DNA of 64,000 bases from Lutimaribacter_A marinistellae (GCF_042648365.1 NZ_JBHRXI010000004.1:496001-560000), one strand, 5' to 3'. Numbered from the stretch's first letter, positions 7,791 through 17,487 are shown. The notes: a model not told the origin generated them from the sequence alone. Made by a program: numbers and translations.

Positions 7791-9122
7791 GTGTCTAGTT
7801 TCGTCGCTGTTGGATCCTTCAGTACGAGTGGAAAAGTGGCGGCAGTGCAGGGCAGGGATACCGATTCTCAGGCCAAGCAGGAAATGTTGGCGATACGACG
7901 TGTCCTTGTCGTCGACGATAGTCGGCTGCAAAGGCGAATACTTGTAAGTTCTCTCAAGAAGTGGGGGTTCGAAGTTGCCGAAGCCGATAGCGGCGAAGCC
8001 GCGATGGAGATTTGTGCCACCGACCCGCCGGATCTGGTGCTCAGCGATTGGGTAATGCCGGGGATGAGCGGGCTGGAGTTTTGCCGGGCGTTCCGCGCAC
8101 TGGAAAACCGGGCGTACAGCTATTTCATCCTGCTGACGTCGAAAAGCGACAAGAACGAGGTGGCACAGGGGCTGGACGCCGGGGCGGACGATTTCCTGAT
8201 CAAGCCGGTCGATGCTGACGAGTTGCGCGCCAGGATCTCGGCCGGTGACCGGATACTCGGAATGCAGCATGAACTTTCGGCCAAGAACCGGCTCATCGAG
8301 CGCGCGCTCGAAGAACTGAAACATGCGCATGAGGCGATCGACAAGGATCTGATTCAGGCGCGAAAGATACAAGAATCCCTGGTTCCAGAGTTATCACGGA
8401 GCTTTGGCCGCTCGCGCGTCAGCCTGCTGCTGAAACCCTGCGGACATATCGGCGGCGACCTGGTCGGAATGTTTTCACCGGACAGGAACCGCTTGGGGTT
8501 CTACAGCATCGATGTCTCGGGGCACGGGATCACCTCTGCTATGATGACCGCCCGGTTGGGCAGTTACCTTTCCAGCCAGCATTTTGACCAGAACCTCGCG
8601 ATGGAGAGGCGTTTCAACCGCTTCTTCGCGCTCAAACCACCCGAAGACGTCGCCGCAACGCTGAATGCGCGTTTGCTGGCCGATACAGGGATCGAGGAAT
8701 ACTTCACCATGGTTTATGCCGTGGCAGATCTTCGGTCCGGTATCCTGAAGATGGTACAGGCGGGCCATCCTCATCCCCTGATGTTGCGCCGTGATGGGTC
8801 GGCCGAGTTCCTCGGACAGGGGGGTGTGCCCATCGGGCTGCTTCCGGATGTGCCGTTCACAAGGTTCGAAACGGTGATGCAACCGGGCGACCGCTTGCTT
8901 CTTTACTCGGACGGGTTCACGGAATGCCGCCTCGCCGATGGAGAGATGTTGGAGCCCGAGGGTCTCTTGGATCTCGTCAGGTCCTGTGACCCCGAGAGAG
9001 GCGGGCAAGAGTTTCTCGATGATCTGTTCTGGCAGTTGAAACAGGTCATGTCACCCGATCACGGGATGGAAGATGACGTTTCGGCGACTTTCTTTGAATT
9101 CGGTGTGAACGAACTGGCATAG
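7791..9122 (+). CDS. Response regulator with PP2C (SpoIIE/RsbU-type) phosphatase output
   Basis: The protein has a receiver domain at about residues 36-150 with acidic pocket VDD (41-43), phospho-acceptor Asp86 in LVLSDWVMPG and the Lys of LIKPVD. A helical linker (155-190) joins it to a PP2C-like phosphatase domain (205-440) with the metal-binding Asp residues in GGDLVG, IDVSGHG and SDGFTE. Such proteins dephosphorylate anti-sigma-factor antagonists in partner switching. RbaY of Rhodobacter capsulatus and HsbR of Pseudomonas, both paired with Hpt-type inputs or switch proteins, are close in design. The GTG at 7791 is a weakly supported start; ATG at 7884 would still keep the receiver. No antagonist or anti-sigma gene is adjacent. 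Confidence 0.88.
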   Translation: MSSFVAVGSFSTSGKVAAVQGRDTDSQAKQEMLAIRRVLVVDDSRLQRRILVSSLKKWGFEVAEADSGEAAMEICATDPPDLVLSDWVMPGMSGLEFCRAFRALENRAYSYFILLTSKSDKNEVAQGLDAGADDFLIKPVDADELRARISAGDRILGMQHELSAKNRLIERALEELKHAHEAIDKDLIQARKIQESLVPELSRSFGRSRVSLLLKPCGHIGGDLVGMFSPDRNRLGFYSIDVSGHGITSAMMTARLGSYLSSQHFDQNLAMERRFNRFFALKPPEDVAATLNARLLADTGIEEYFTMVYAVADLRSGILKMVQAGHPHPLMLRRDGSAEFLGQGGVPIGLLPDVPFTRFETVMQPGDRLLLYSDGFTECRLADGEMLEPEGLLDLVRSCDPERGGQEFLDDLFWQLKQVMSPDHGMEDDVSATFFEFGVNELA

Positions 9123-9547
9123 CGCCCGGCGAACCATCGATCGCCCGCATTTCCCAAACGGTTGACCGCCGCGTCAGGGGACATCCAGACCGCTTCGTGA
9201 TCAGTTTCGACCGGATCACCCAACCGAAACACGGGCCGCGCGATGAAGATCGTGCAGACCTTCTCTGCCCACAGGTCGTATTCCGGCATATAGACAAAAC
9301 GCCGGAACGCGCCAAGCCGCCGCGGAGAGGCAATCCGCCAGCCAGTTTCCTCGTAAACTTCGCGGTGCAGGGCCACCACTGCCGATTCATCCGGGTCGAT
9401 CCCGCCGCCCGGCAGTTGAAGGTCTGGATCGGGCGACATCTGGCAGGTCAGTAGAAGCTTTCCGTCACGCGGAAGCAGGGCATATGCCCCTGCGCGCAGC
9501 CTGTATCGCAGATCCGCCCGGGGACGGTCGCCGAAACGACGGATCAT
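9059..9547 (-). CDS. Nudix hydrolase
   Basis: A 162-residue Nudix protein that would hydrolyse a nucleoside diphosphate linked to a further group. The Nudix box is complete at about residues 49-71: GGGIDPDE, then REVYEETGW. The substrate is not predictable from the sequence. The ATG at 9547 is preceded by AAGGGGG; a TTG five codons earlier lies inside that ribosome site and is rejected. The 3' end runs 64 bp into the convergent phosphatase gene, a rather long tail-to-tail overlap. Length and motif spacing are normal. Confidence 0.87.
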   Translation of the reverse strand: MIRRFGDRPRADLRYRLRAGAYALLPRDGKLLLTCQMSPDPDLQLPGGGIDPDESAVVALHREVYEETGWRIASPRRLGAFRRFVYMPEYDLWAEKVCTIFIARPVFRLGDPVETDHEAVWMSPDAAVNRLGNAGDRWFAGRYASSFTPNSKKVAETSSSIP

Positions 9548-9622
9548 CTGACCCCCTTTCAACCCAGCTTGTCCGTATTATATGGACGCGGTATGCCAAC
9601 CCGTGGCGTTGAAGGAAACCCC

Positions 9623-10609
9623 ATGTCTTTCGGATCAAAAATCGCGTGGGACGATACCGTCCTGCCCTTCCAACTCGATGTCTCCGACATGCGGGGACGC
9701 GTGGCGCGTCTTGACGGTGTCCTTGATGGCATCCTGAAACAGCACGACTATCCCCCGCAGGTCGAGGCTCTGGTCGCCGAGATGGCCCTTCTCACCGCGC
9801 TGATCGGTCAGACGATCTCGTTGCGGTGGAAGCTGTCGTTGCAGGTTCAGTCCAAGGGACCGGTGCGGATGATCGCAACCGACTACTTCGCGCCCAAGGC
9901 CGAAGGTGAGCCGGCGCGGATCCGGGCCTATGCCAGCTTCGATGCGGACCGGATCGGTGCCGGCACTCCCTTCGACCAGATCGGAGAGGGGTATTTCGCC
10001 ATCCTGATCGACCAGGGCAAAGGCACGACGCCGTATCAGGGCATCACCCCGCTCGACGGTGGGTCGCTCAGCAAATGCGCTGAGGCCTATTTCGCGCAGT
10101 CGGAACAATTGCCAACCCGTTTCGCGCTGAGCTTCGGCAAGTCGACCGAGCCGGGCGTGGGTGAGCATTGGCGCGCGGGCGGCGTGATGCTGCAGCACAT
10201 GCCAAAGGCTTCGCCCTTTGTGGCCAATGCCGAGGGCGAAGGCAGCATCCTGACCGCGGATGACCTCGTCGATGGCGAAGAGGGCGAGAACTGGAACCGC
10301 GTCAACGTGCTGCTCGACACGGTGGACGATCTTGAACTGATCGGGCCAATGGTTCCGCCGACCGACCTGCTCGTCCGGTTGTTTCACGAGGAACAACCGC
10401 GCGTGTACGACTCGCAGCCGGTGCGCTTCGGATGCACCTGCTCCGAGGATCGCGTTCGCCAGAGCCTGTCGATCTATTCCGCGCGCGACATCGAAAAGAT
10501 GACGACGCAAGAGGGAACGGTCACCGCCGACTGTCAGTTCTGCGGCGCTCATTACGTGCTCGACCCTGAAACGGTCGGCTTCGAAGCGGATCAGGGTGAC
10601 AGTGTCTGA
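9623..10609 (+). CDS. hslO: Redox-regulated chaperone Hsp33
   Basis: Hsp33 is a cytosolic holdase switched on by oxidation. The 328-residue protein has the Hsp33 N-terminal fold, and near the C-terminus the zinc-binding cysteines CTC and, about 28 residues later, CQFC: the CxC-x(27-32)-CxxC redox switch. ATG at 9623 is chosen for the preceding GAAGGAA; the longer frame adds 18 residues without family character. The 3' end overlaps the start of the following Nudix gene by 14 bases, and that gene in turn overlaps cca, so the three form one coupled operon. Confidence 0.95.
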   Translation: MSFGSKIAWDDTVLPFQLDVSDMRGRVARLDGVLDGILKQHDYPPQVEALVAEMALLTALIGQTISLRWKLSLQVQSKGPVRMIATDYFAPKAEGEPARIRAYASFDADRIGAGTPFDQIGEGYFAILIDQGKGTTPYQGITPLDGGSLSKCAEAYFAQSEQLPTRFALSFGKSTEPGVGEHWRAGGVMLQHMPKASPFVANAEGEGSILTADDLVDGEEGENWNRVNVLLDTVDDLELIGPMVPPTDLLVRLFHEEQPRVYDSQPVRFGCTCSEDRVRQSLSIYSARDIEKMTTQEGTVTADCQFCGAHYVLDPETVGFEADQGDSV

Positions 10610-11198
10610 CTGGGCAGACAGGTTATCGGCGGCGTTGAACCGTCCGGGGCCGGGGTCGAGTGATTTCGACCTGAACCCCGAGGCGGTTCTGCCGCCGAAC
10701 CGCAAGCTGCGGCCCGCCGGTGTCCTCGTTCCCATTTCGCTGGTCGAAGAAGAGCCTCGGCTGATCCTGACCAAGCGGTCTTCGGCGCTCAAACATCACC
10801 CCGGTCAAATCGCTTTTCCAGGCGGCAAGCAGGACGAGGGCGATGCCAACGTCACCGAAGCAGCCTTGCGCGAAGCATACGAGGAAATCGGCCTACCTCG
10901 CGACCTGCCCGAGGTCGTGGGCCTGCTGCCCGCACATGAAACGGTCACCTCTTTCATGGTGACGCCGGTTGTCGCGGTCCTGCGTGAGAACTTTAGCGTC
11001 ATGCCTGAACCCGGCGAGGTCGAGGAGGTGTTTTCAGTCCCGCTCGCCCATGTTCTCGACCCTGACCGCTATTCGGTGCAATCGCGCAGATGGCGCGGAC
11101 AACGCCGCTACTACTACACCGCGCCGTTCGGTCCATATTATATCTGGGGCGCGACGGCGCGGATGCTGCGGGGATTGGCGGCGCGGATGACCGAATGA
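10596..11198 (+). CDS. Nudix CoA pyrophosphatase-like hydrolase
   Basis: A 200-residue Nudix protein with the extended signature of the CoA-pyrophosphatase (NUDT7/YeaB) group: LTKRSSALKHHPGQIAFPGG directly before the Nudix box (GKQDEGD, then REAYEEIGL). The expected reaction is cleavage of CoA to phosphopantetheine and 3',5'-ADP. It uses a GTG start at 10596 inside the hslO end; no better start exists downstream before the conserved region. Its stop overlaps the cca start as ATGA. Confidence 0.88.
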   Translation: MTVSDWADRLSAALNRPGPGSSDFDLNPEAVLPPNRKLRPAGVLVPISLVEEEPRLILTKRSSALKHHPGQIAFPGGKQDEGDANVTEAALREAYEEIGLPRDLPEVVGLLPAHETVTSFMVTPVVAVLRENFSVMPEPGEVEEVFSVPLAHVLDPDRYSVQSRRWRGQRRYYYTAPFGPYYIWGATARMLRGLAARMTE

Positions 11199-12352
11199 CC
11201 CGTATCACCGACGATTGGCTGCACCACCCCGCCACGCAGGCAGTTTGCCGCGTCCTGACGGATGCAGGGGCGCAGGCGCTTTTCGTCGGTGGATGTGTTC
11301 GCAATGCCCTTCTCGGCGTGGCCGTCTCGGACATCGACATTACCACGGACGCGCGACCTGACCATGTGATGCGACTGGCCGAAGCAGCCGGTATCAAGGC
11401 CGTTCCCACGGGAATCGATCATGGCACGGTCACGCTGGTTCAGGACGGTATACCGCATGAGGTCACGACCTTTCGGCGCGACATCGAAACCGACGGGCGC
11501 CGTGCGGTGATCGCGTTTTCCACCCGGATCGAGGAGGACGCTGCGCGCCGCGATTTCACGATGAATGCGCTTTATGCGCGACCGGATGGCGAGGTCCTCG
11601 ACCCGCTCGGCGGTATGCCCGACCTCCGTGCAAGGAGGGTGAGGTTCATCGGCGATGCGCAGGCCCGCATCCGAGAAGACTACTTGCGGTCGCTGCGTTA
11701 TTTCCGGTTCCACGCCTGGTATGGCGATGCCGCGGCCGGGTTCGATCCCGATGCGCTGGCCGCGATCTCGGCAGATCTTGACGGTCTCGATCTGCTGTCG
11801 CGCGAAAGGGTAGGGCACGAAATGCTCAAGCTGCTCGGCGCGACGGATCCTGCGCCGTCGGTGGCAGCAATGCGCGCCACGGGCGTTCTGGTGCATCTTT
11901 TGCCGGGGGCAGACGATACGGCGCTGGCGCCACTGGTCCATCTTGAACAGATGGCCGGGGCAGCGCCCGGGCCGCTGCGGCGTCTGGCTGCCTTGGGTGA
12001 CGGGCTTGCGCCGGGCCTTCGGCTCAGCAAGGCGCAACAGCGCACCGTCGAACATATGCGCGAGGCTGCGCAGGGCGCGGCCGGTGCTGCGGAACTGGGG
12101 TATCGTCTTGGCCTCGATCACGGGCGCGATGCCCTCCTCTTGCGATGCGCGCTGTTTGAGAATGCCTGGCAGTCCAAGTGGAATCAGGCTCTGACAAAGG
12201 GAAATTCGGCGGAATTCCCTGTCTCCGCGCGTGATCTGATGCCACGCCTCAAGGGGCCGGAGCTTGGCGCCGAGCTTGCAAGGCTTGAACGATTGTGGAT
12301 CGAGTCGGGCTTTACCGCTGACCGGCAGGAACTGCTTGCGCAGGCCAAGTAG
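11195..12352 (+). CDS. cca: CCA tRNA nucleotidyltransferase / poly(A) polymerase family
   Basis: A 385-residue class II nucleotidyltransferase that adds or repairs the CCA end of tRNAs. The head domain has GGCVRNALLG (32-41) followed by the metal-binding DID (46-48), then the RRDFTMNAL block and the RIREDYLRSLRYFRF segment that binds the nucleotide. The ATG at 11195 overlaps the stop of the Nudix gene, which fixes the start; a longer open frame upstream overlaps Nudix coding sequence. It closes the hslO-nudix-cca operon. Confidence 0.92.
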   Translation: MTRITDDWLHHPATQAVCRVLTDAGAQALFVGGCVRNALLGVAVSDIDITTDARPDHVMRLAEAAGIKAVPTGIDHGTVTLVQDGIPHEVTTFRRDIETDGRRAVIAFSTRIEEDAARRDFTMNALYARPDGEVLDPLGGMPDLRARRVRFIGDAQARIREDYLRSLRYFRFHAWYGDAAAGFDPDALAAISADLDGLDLLSRERVGHEMLKLLGATDPAPSVAAMRATGVLVHLLPGADDTALAPLVHLEQMAGAAPGPLRRLAALGDGLAPGLRLSKAQQRTVEHMREAAQGAAGAAELGYRLGLDHGRDALLLRCALFENAWQSKWNQALTKGNSAEFPVSARDLMPRLKGPELGAELARLERLWIESGFTADRQELLAQAK

Positions 12353-12544
12353 CAATTTGGGACAAAACAGGTGACACCGCTACACCTTTAAGATAGTCCT
12401 GAACAGGTTACATGAATGGGAGTGATGCGAATGTATCGCGGGATCTGGTTTCACTAAGGCCAGTCTGACCGAACCCCGCGCGGCGGTCACATTGGTCCGC
12501 CTGAGTTTGCATGTCTTTTCTTTTGCTCGATTGGGGCACCCATC

Positions 12545-14383
12545 ATGTTTCGGTACTTCGAAAATCTCGTCGATCCTTATGTCGCCTATGAAGAGAAGGA
12601 CGCCCCGCCGACGCGGTTGTGGCCCTTCATGCTGGAATACTCCCGGCCGTTCTTTCGCGTCTTTTTCTGGACGGCCCTTCTGTCCATCGTCGTTGCTGGC
12701 GTCGAGATCTGGCTCATCTCCTACATGGGCCGCGTTGTCGATCTTTTGTCCGGCTCTCCGGCCGAGGTCTGGGATGCCTACGGGACCGAACTGGTCCTGA
12801 TGGCAGCCTTCGTGCTGCTGCTTCGCCCGGCGCTGCACGTGCTCGACGTTTTGCTTCTCAACAACGCGATCCTGCCGAACTATGGAACGCTGTACCGCTG
12901 GCGGTCGCACAAGCATGTGCTGCGTCAATCGGTGGGCTGGTTCGAAAACGATTTTGCCGGCCGGATCGCCAACCGGATCATGCAGACCCCGCCCGCAGCG
13001 GGCGAGGTGATCTTCCAGGTATTCGACGCGATCTCGTTTTCGCTCGCCTATCTCGTGGGGGCAGCGATCCTGCTGACAGCGGCGGATGCCCGGCTGCTGA
13101 TCCCGCTGCTGATCTGGTTCGTCCTTTACGCCTTTTTGGTGCGGTGGACCGTGGCGCGCGTCGGCCCGGCGTCGCAGGCCGCGTCTGATGCACGCTCTAC
13201 CGTCACAGGGCGCGTGGTGGACAGCTACACCAACATTCACTCGGTCAAAATGTTCGCCCATCACGCGCGCGAACTCGACTACGCGAAAGAGGCGATCGAG
13301 GAAACGCGCCGCACCTTCCAGGTCGAAATGCGCATCTTCACCATCATGGACGCCGTGCTGGTCACGCTGAACGGTGTCCTGATCGTGGGCGTTGTCGGCT
13401 GGGCCATCGCGCTCTGGATGCAGGGGCAGGCTTCGGTGGGTGTCGTGGCTGCGGCGACGGCGCTGACATTGCGCCTCAACGCGATGACCGGCTGGATCAT
13501 GTGGGCGCTGACCAGCTTCTTTCGCCAGCTTGGCGTCGTCGCCGAGGGCATGCAGACGATTGCCCAGCCCATCGAACTGGCAGATGACCGCGACGCGACC
13601 GAGTTGCAGCTGACGGATGGCCGGATCGACATCAGGAACCTGTCGCACCATTACGGGCGCGAGGCGGGCGGGCTCGACAGTATCGACCTGACCATCGCGC
13701 CGGGCGAAAAGATCGGCCTGATCGGGCGCTCGGGCGCGGGGAAATCGACCTTGGTCAAGCTTCTCCTGCGCTTCTACGATGCTGAAAAGGGCGTGATCGA
13801 GATCGACGGACACGACATCCGCCGCGTCACCCAAGATAGCCTGCGTCGCAATATCGGCATGGTCCAGCAGGACAGTTCGCTGCTTCACCGCTCGGTGCGT
13901 GAAAATATCCTCTATGGCCGTCCGGACGCGACCGAGGACGAAGTGATCGCCGCCGCCAAACAGGCCGAGGCGCACGAATTCATCCTCGATCTCGAAGATC
14001 CGCAAGGCCGCACCGGCTATGACGCCCACGTGGGCGAGCGTGGGGTCAAGCTTTCTGGTGGGCAGCGTCAGCGGGTCACTCTTGCCCGTGTCATTCTCAA
14101 GGATGCGCCGATCCTGTTGTTGGACGAGGCGACATCCGCGCTGGATTCCGAAGTCGAAGCCGCGATCCAGAGCACGCTTTACGGCATGATGGAGGGCAAG
14201 ACCGTGATCGCGATCGCCCACCGCCTGTCGACCATCGCCCAGATGGATCGCATTCTGGTCCTGGATGCCGGCCGGATCGTCGAGCAGGGCAGCCATGCGG
14301 ACCTGCTGGCACAGGGCGGGCTTTATGCCCAGTTCTGGGCGCGCCAGTCGGGCGGGTTCCTCAACCCCGAGGCCGCGGAATGA
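12545..14383 (+). CDS. ABC transporter, membrane-ATPase half (exporter type), first of a pair
   Basis: A 612-residue half-transporter with an N-terminal six-helix type-1 exporter domain (about residues 30-330) and a C-terminal ATPase. Walker A GRSGAGKST is near residue 395, the signature LSGGQRQR near 502, and Walker B LLLDEATSALDS near 522; the catalytic Glu is present. The substrate cannot be read from the sequence; such paired exporters move lipids, peptides or drugs. Its stop overlaps the start of the second half-transporter (ATGA), so the two most likely form a heterodimer. A 192-bp gap upstream should carry the promoter. Confidence 0.9.
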   Translation: MFRYFENLVDPYVAYEEKDAPPTRLWPFMLEYSRPFFRVFFWTALLSIVVAGVEIWLISYMGRVVDLLSGSPAEVWDAYGTELVLMAAFVLLLRPALHVLDVLLLNNAILPNYGTLYRWRSHKHVLRQSVGWFENDFAGRIANRIMQTPPAAGEVIFQVFDAISFSLAYLVGAAILLTAADARLLIPLLIWFVLYAFLVRWTVARVGPASQAASDARSTVTGRVVDSYTNIHSVKMFAHHARELDYAKEAIEETRRTFQVEMRIFTIMDAVLVTLNGVLIVGVVGWAIALWMQGQASVGVVAAATALTLRLNAMTGWIMWALTSFFRQLGVVAEGMQTIAQPIELADDRDATELQLTDGRIDIRNLSHHYGREAGGLDSIDLTIAPGEKIGLIGRSGAGKSTLVKLLLRFYDAEKGVIEIDGHDIRRVTQDSLRRNIGMVQQDSSLLHRSVRENILYGRPDATEDEVIAAAKQAEAHEFILDLEDPQGRTGYDAHVGERGVKLSGGQRQRVTLARVILKDAPILLLDEATSALDSEVEAAIQSTLYGMMEGKTVIAIAHRLSTIAQMDRILVLDAGRIVEQGSHADLLAQGGLYAQFWARQSGGFLNPEAAE

Positions 14384-16212
14384 GGCTCGCCGACCTGATC
14401 GATCCGTTCCGCCCTGCGGACGCCCCGCCACCGCAGACGCTGGGCGCCTTCATTCGCTGGTGTCTCTCCGGTGCGTGGCCGATGCTCTTCGTGGCCGCTT
14501 TTTTCTCGGCAACGGCAGGCGCGATGGAGGCCGGCACCGCGTGGATCCTGGGCCGTGTAATTGATACCGCCGTCACCAGCGGGCCCGACGCTTTTTTTGA
14601 CGCTTCCAACATGGCGATGGTCATCGGAGCGGTCCTGTTCTTCATGCTTCTGCGGCCCGCGCTTTTCGGGCTGTCGTCCCTGTCGAACAATTACATCGTG
14701 ATGCCGAACATCACGCCGCTGGTCCTGTCCAAGCTCAACCGCTGGACGCTGGGCCAGTCGGTCACGTTCTTTGACGACGATTTCGCAGGGCGGATTGCGC
14801 AGAAACAGATGCAGACCGCCAACGCGATGGCCATGGTCGTGTCCGAAGTCATCAGCGCAATCGTCTTCTCCCTTGCCTCCCTTATCGGAGCTCTGGCTCT
14901 GCTTGGCGCGATCCATCCCTTGGTGGTTCTACCCTTCGTGCTATGGCTTGGCGTCTATTTTGGCCTCATCCGCTGGTATCTGCCGCGGATCCGCCAACGC
15001 TCGGCCGCACGGGCCGGGGCGCGTGCCATGGTCACGGGGCAGATCGTCGACACGATCACCAACATCAAGACCGTCAAGCTCTTTGCCCATGCCAGCCATG
15101 AGGATGATGCCGCCCGGGTCGCGATGGGCGATCTGCGCAACCGGTCGCTGGAGTTCGGCGCTCTCTCCGCCTCCTTCAGGCTGTTCCTGATGGCCTTGGC
15201 TGGCGTTCTGCCTGTCATCCTGCTGGGCATGACACTGTGGCTTTGGCAGCGTGGAGCGGCAAGCACGGGTGACATCGTTGCCGCCGGTGCGATTTCGATC
15301 CGCATCGCGCAGATGACCGGATGGGTGAGCTTCACGTTGATGGCAATCTACTCCAACGTGGGCGAGGTCGAAAATGGCATGAAGACACTTGCCGTCCGCC
15401 GCCGGATGGATGACGCGCCGGATGCCGACGACCTCGAGGTTCCGCAGGGCCAAATCGTGTTCGATGATGTCGGCTTTGCCTACGGGCGTGACGTCGGTGG
15501 GGTGGACGGTATCGCGCTGACAGTTCGTCCCGGGGAAAAACTGGGCATCGTCGGTGCGTCGGGTGCAGGCAAATCCACGCTAGTGTCGCTTCTGCTCAGG
15601 CTCTACGAACCTGAATCCGGCCGTGTTATGATTGATGGGCAGGACATTTCCCACGCTTCGCAGGACAGTCTGCGCCGCCAGATCAGCATGGTCACGCAGG
15701 AAACGGCGATGTTCAATCGCTCGGCAATGGACAACATCCTGTACGGGCGACCCGATGCCACGCGGCAACAGGTGATTGCCGCCGCCGAAAAAGCCGAGGC
15801 GCACGAGTTCATCACGCAACTGGCCGACGCCCGAGGCCGCAAGGGCTACGAGGCTCATCTGGGCGAGCGCGGCGTGAAACTCTCAGGCGGTCAGCGTCAA
15901 CGCATCGCTCTGGCCCGTGCGATACTAAAGGACGCGCCGATCCTTGTCCTCGACGAAGCGACCTCGGCGCTCGACTCCGAGGTCGAGGCTTCTATCCAGA
16001 TGGCGCTGCACCGCGTGATGGAGGGCAAGACCGTGCTGGCCATCGCCCATCGGCTTTCCACCCTGTCCGAGATGGACCGCATCATCGTGATGGACGCGGG
16101 CCGTATCGTCGAAAGCGGTACACATGATGACCTGTTGGCCATGGATGGTCTTTACGCGCAATTCTGGCGACGACAGTCGGGTGGATTCATCGGGGCCGAG
16201 GCCGCGGAATAG
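14380..16212 (+). CDS. ABC transporter, membrane-ATPase half (exporter type), second of a pair
   Basis: A 610-residue paralogue of the preceding gene, with the same six-helix domain and ATPase layout: Walker A GASGAGKST near residue 392, LSGGQRQR near 500, and LVLDEATSALDS near 523. Both partners keep the catalytic Glu after Walker B, so neither ATP site looks degenerate, unlike many heterodimeric exporters. The shared blocks DDFAGRI, FAYGR-type and the GGF-tail show tandem duplication. Translation is coupled by a 4-base overlap with the first gene. Confidence 0.9.
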   Translation: MRLADLIDPFRPADAPPPQTLGAFIRWCLSGAWPMLFVAAFFSATAGAMEAGTAWILGRVIDTAVTSGPDAFFDASNMAMVIGAVLFFMLLRPALFGLSSLSNNYIVMPNITPLVLSKLNRWTLGQSVTFFDDDFAGRIAQKQMQTANAMAMVVSEVISAIVFSLASLIGALALLGAIHPLVVLPFVLWLGVYFGLIRWYLPRIRQRSAARAGARAMVTGQIVDTITNIKTVKLFAHASHEDDAARVAMGDLRNRSLEFGALSASFRLFLMALAGVLPVILLGMTLWLWQRGAASTGDIVAAGAISIRIAQMTGWVSFTLMAIYSNVGEVENGMKTLAVRRRMDDAPDADDLEVPQGQIVFDDVGFAYGRDVGGVDGIALTVRPGEKLGIVGASGAGKSTLVSLLLRLYEPESGRVMIDGQDISHASQDSLRRQISMVTQETAMFNRSAMDNILYGRPDATRQQVIAAAEKAEAHEFITQLADARGRKGYEAHLGERGVKLSGGQRQRIALARAILKDAPILVLDEATSALDSEVEASIQMALHRVMEGKTVLAIAHRLSTLSEMDRIIVMDAGRIVESGTHDDLLAMDGLYAQFWRRQSGGFIGAEAAE

Positions 16213-16251
16213 GGGCTTTTTCCCTGCCTCCGACCTCGGTATCACCGCCAC

Positions 16252-17487
16252 ATGACCACCAGCTTTCATATTCGCAGACTGGGCCATCAGGGCGATGGCA
16301 TTGCCGACGGCCCGGTTTTCGCGCCGCGTACTTTGCCGGGCGAAACGGTAACCGGCACGCAGGTCGGAGACCGGTTGACCGAGATCCGCATCGTCGATCC
16401 CTCGGGTGATCGGGTCAGCCCGCCCTGCCGGCATTACAAATCCTGCGGTGGCTGCCAGTTGCAGCACGCCTCTGACGATTTCGTGGCAGCGTGGAAGCAG
16501 GATGTCGTACGCACCGCGCTCGCCGCACAGGATATCGAGGCAGAGCTGCGCCCGATCCATACCTCTCCATCCCGCTCACGGCGCCGTGCAACCCTTGCCG
16601 TGCGTCGCACGAAAAAAGGCGCGCTTGTGGGTTTCCACGCGCGGGCATCGGACATCATAATCGAGATTCCCGATTGCCACCTTCTTCTGCCTGAATTGAT
16701 GGCGGCCCTGCCCGTGGCCGAGGATCTGGCCACGCTGGGCGGCAGCCGCAAGGGTGAGCTTGCCGTGACGGTGACCCAGTCGATGGCGGGGCTCGACATG
16801 GCTGTTACCGGTGGCAAATCCCTGGATGGCCCGCTCGAGCTTGCGCTGGCGCAAGCGACGGAGCGGCACCGCCTGGCCCGTCTTGCGTGGGATGGCGAGG
16901 TGATCGCCATGCGCGAACCACCTGCCCAGCAGTTTGGTCCTGCCGCCGTGGTTCCGCCGCCGGGTGCGTTCCTTCAAGCCACCCACGACGCAGAGCAGAC
17001 GCTTCTTGCCGCCGTGCAAGAGGCCGTCGGCCCCGCTGCACGGGTGGCAGACCTGTTTGCGGGCTGCGGAACCTTTTCATTGCCTCTCGCCAAACGGGCC
17101 GAGGTACACGCCGTCGAAGGCGCCAAAGATATGGTCGTGGCACTGGATCAGGGCTGGCGCCGGGCAGAGGGCTTGAAGAAACTGACGACAGAGGCCCGCG
17201 ACCTGTTTCGCCGGCCCTTGATGGTCGATGAACTTGCCCGGTTCCACGCCGTCGTGCTCGACCCGCCCCGCGCCGGCGCCGAGGCGCAGGTGGCCGAGCT
17301 GGCCCGCGCACAGGTTCCGACGCTCGCTTACGTTTCGTGCAACCCGGTCAGTTTCGCCCGCGATGCAAAGACGCTCGTGGCGGCGGGTTACCGCCTTGAA
17401 TGGGTGCAGGTCGTCGACCAGTTCCGCTGGTCACCGCATGTGGAACTTGCGGCGAAACTCACGCTCGACCATATCGGCGCCGAGTAG
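16252..17487 (+). CDS. Class I SAM-dependent RNA (uracil-5-)methyltransferase, RlmD/TrmA family
   Basis: A 411-residue enzyme expected to make 5-methyluridine in 23S rRNA or tRNA. The iron-sulfur cysteines are Cys59, Cys65, Cys68 and Cys142 (CRHYKSCGGC, then PDCH), as in RlmD and RlmC. The C-terminal Rossmann domain has LFAGCGTFSLPLA (SAM motif), DPPRAGA, and the catalytic Cys in YVSCNPVSFARD. The TRAM domain at the N-terminus is short. Which uridine is modified cannot be told. Start ATG at 16252. It precedes the sodium channel gene by 18 bases. Confidence 0.9.
   Translation: MTTSFHIRRLGHQGDGIADGPVFAPRTLPGETVTGTQVGDRLTEIRIVDPSGDRVSPPCRHYKSCGGCQLQHASDDFVAAWKQDVVRTALAAQDIEAELRPIHTSPSRSRRRATLAVRRTKKGALVGFHARASDIIIEIPDCHLLLPELMAALPVAEDLATLGGSRKGELAVTVTQSMAGLDMAVTGGKSLDGPLELALAQATERHRLARLAWDGEVIAMREPPAQQFGPAAVVPPPGAFLQATHDAEQTLLAAVQEAVGPAARVADLFAGCGTFSLPLAKRAEVHAVEGAKDMVVALDQGWRRAEGLKKLTTEARDLFRRPLMVDELARFHAVVLDPPRAGAEAQVAELARAQVPTLAYVSCNPVSFARDAKTLVAAGYRLEWVQVVDQFRWSPHVELAAKLTLDHIGAE

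Noticed and set aside
12411..12467. Possible 18-codon leader peptide before the ABC exporters
   Set aside because: No ribosome site and no regulatory codon run; likely chance.
12380..14431. Long open frame antisense to the first ABC exporter
   Set aside because: The exporter is complete with Walker motifs; the antisense frame has no family features.
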